DNA from: an uncultured Candidatus Melainabacteria bacterium
GTDB taxonomy: Bacteria; Cyanobacteriota; Vampirovibrionia; Gastranaerophilales; Gastranaerophilaceae
Length of the DNA stretch: 6,421 bases
NCBI GenBank assembly: GCA_934675695.1
Contig: CAKURN010000084.1
Coordinates: 1 to 6,421 of the forward strand
Direction: 5' to 3'
Shown here: positions 5,217 to 6,421 of the stretch, one piece after another
Numbering within the stretch: the first letter of the stretch is position 1
Layout of the letters: each line of letters begins with the position of its first letter
Made by a program: the position numbers and the translations under genes
The notes under the pieces: model-generated
What the model was told of the DNA's origin: nothing
Databases searched by the model: none
What the model saw: the letters and a program-made list of their open reading frames with translations, nothing else

Positions 5217-5249
5217 AAAAAAGATAGGAATGATACCACTCCTATCTTT
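5217..5249 (-). terminator. pgk: Intrinsic terminator of the phosphoglycerate kinase gene
   Basis: The arms at 5240-5249 and 5220-5229 pair perfectly over 10 bp (AAAGATAGGA with TCCTATCTTT) around a 10-base loop. On the minus-strand transcript the second arm runs into six U (5222-5217). The hairpin starts about 20 bases after the kinase stop codon. The stem has only three G-C pairs, but position and U run are right. Confidence 0.8.
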
Positions 5250-5268
5250 AACGTTTTATTTTTGTTTT

Positions 5269-6421
5269 TTATTTTTCATCTAATGCAGCAACGCCAGGTA
5301 GAACTTTTCCTTCGATAAATTCTAAAGAAGCACCGCCACCAGTTGAAACGTGAGTAAATTCTTCAGCTTTTTGGAATTTTTTAGCAGCTGAAACAGAATC
5401 ACCACCGCCGATTACTGATGTTGCACCATTTTTAGTAGCTTCTACTACTGCTTTTAGTACAGCTTTTGTACCTTCTGCAAATTTTGGATTTTCAAAAGCA
5501 CCAACAGGGCCGTTCATCAAAATTGTTTTAGAAGCTAAAATTACGTCAGCAAATGCTTTTTGAGTGTTTGGACCGGCGTCAACACCTTCAAAACCGTCAG
5601 GAATGTTAGTTACATCAACTACTTTGTTTTCTCCGTTGCCTGAAAAATCGTTTGTAACCAAAACATCTGTTGCAAGAACTAATTTTACACCTTTAGCTTT
5701 TGCTTTTGCTTCGATTGCTTTTGCTGTTTCCATTTGATCATCTTCGCAAATAGAATTACCGATTTTGCCGCCGTTTGCTTTTACGAATGTATAAGCCATG
5801 CCGCCGCCGATTATCATATTGTCAACTTTGTCTAATAAGTTTTCTAATACACCGATTTTTGTAGAAACTTTAGCACCGCCAACGATAGCTGTGAAAGGAC
5901 GAGATGGGTTGTCTAGAGCGTTACCTAAACATCTCAATTCTTTTTCCATTAAAAGACCTGATACTGCAGGTTTTAAAACTTTAGCCAATTTTGCTGTAGA
6001 AGTGTGGTTTCTATGAGCTGCACCAAAAGCGTCATTTACGTAAAAATCACCCAATTTAGCTAATTCGTTTGCAAAAGTCATATCATCATCTTTTGCTTCT
6101 TCTGCTTTGTAGTATCTGATATTTTCCAATAAAGCAACTTGACCGTCTTTTAGGGCTTCTAGTTCTTCTTTTGCACCGTTTCCAACAGGAGATTTTACGA
6201 ATAAAACTTCTTCATTTAACAATTTTGCTAAATATTTTGCAACCGGTTCTAAAGTAAATTCCGGTTTAACTTCGCCTTTTGGTCTGCCTAAATGTGCCAT
6301 TAAAATAACTTTAGCACCTTTTTCTTTCAAAAAGTTTACTGTTGGAAGAATTGCTTGGATTCTGGTATCATCTGTAACGTTACCTTTTTCGTCCAATGGA
6401 ACATTAACATCTACTCTAACT
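5269..6421 (-). CDS. pgk: Phosphoglycerate kinase (5' end beyond right edge)
   Basis: This cytoplasmic glycolytic enzyme transfers phosphate between 1,3-bisphosphoglycerate and ADP. The reading frame is open to the right edge: upstream of a TTG at 6396 it continues VRVDVNVP, the family's N-terminal substrate motif, so that TTG is an internal Leu codon and only a handful of N-terminal residues are missing. Further motifs, in order, are HLGRPKG, LLENIRYY, GAAHRNHTST with the substrate Arg and His, GGAKVSTKIGVLENLL with the nucleotide-side Lys, GGGMAYTF, NGPVGAFE (the usual Trp before it is Met), and IGGGDSVSAA in the hinge and nucleotide region. The C-terminus is STGGGASLEFIEGKVLPGVAAL. Length and motifs are those of a complete, active enzyme. 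Its composition is less AT-extreme than that of the central genes, as expected of a highly expressed gene. A terminator follows the stop. Confidence 0.98.
   Translation of the reverse strand, partial: VRVDVNVPLDEKGNVTDDTRIQAILPTVNFLKEKGAKVILMAHLGRPKGEVKPEFTLEPVAKYLAKLLNEEVLFVKSPVGNGAKEELEALKDGQVALLENIRYYKAEEAKDDDMTFANELAKLGDFYVNDAFGAAHRNHTSTAKLAKVLKPAVSGLLMEKELRCLGNALDNPSRPFTAIVGGAKVSTKIGVLENLLDKVDNMIIGGGMAYTFVKANGGKIGNSICEDDQMETAKAIEAKAKAKGVKLVLATDVLVTNDFSGNGENKVVDVTNIPDGFEGVDAGPNTQKAFADVILASKTILMNGPVGAFENPKFAEGTKAVLKAVVEATKNGATSVIGGGDSVSAAKKFQKAEEFTHVSTGGGASLEFIEGKVLPGVAALDEK

Noticed and set aside
6394..6396. TTG at 6396 as the start of phosphoglycerate kinase
   Set aside because: The frame continues upstream to the window edge with the conserved RVDVNVP motif, so the true start is beyond the edge.

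Overview
The window is AT-rich bacterial DNA (roughly 30 % G+C by eye) with short intergenic gaps, TAA stops and clear Shine-Dalgarno/sigma-70-type promoter signals. The diverged omega subunit, the phosphoglycerate kinase and the AT-rich, Lys/Asn/Ile-rich proteins would fit a gut-type non-photosynthetic cyanobacterial relative (Gastranaerophilales/Melainabacteria). That placement is a guess from sequence character, not from a search.

Layout. (1) Left, minus strand: the 5' part of a trimeric-type purine nucleoside phosphorylase runs off the left edge (1-257). Twelve bases upstream of it lies a likely RNA polymerase omega subunit (270-515) with its own promoter (543-571). Upstream of that is a 568-residue ABC exporter half-transporter (606-2312) with a strikingly altered ATP-binding site. 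(2) Centre, plus strand: two genes of unknown function, a 207-residue protein (2374-2997) and a 198-residue membrane protein with a glutamine-rich repeat tail (3053-3649). The first has a near-consensus promoter whose predicted transcript begins at the ATG, so it looks leaderless. Its -10 box overlaps the -10 box of the divergent ABC transporter promoter. (3) Right, minus strand: phosphoglycerate kinase enters from the right edge (5269-6421) and ends in an intrinsic terminator (5217-5249). A fresh promoter then drives a CNT-family nucleoside transporter (3831-5135, TTG start), followed with no gap by a 58-codon small gene (3654-3830). This unit converges on the glutamine-rich gene across a 4-bp gap.

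How the parts relate. The nucleoside transporter and the nucleoside phosphorylase could serve the same salvage route (uptake, then phosphorolysis), but they sit in different transcription units. Phosphoglycerate kinase is core glycolysis. The ABC transporter and the two plus-strand genes are the accessory-looking part; they share a divergent promoter region, but nothing in the sequence shows a shared function.

No tRNA, rRNA, CRISPR array, insertion sequence or prophage part was seen. No gene-free stretch exceeds about 135 bp.
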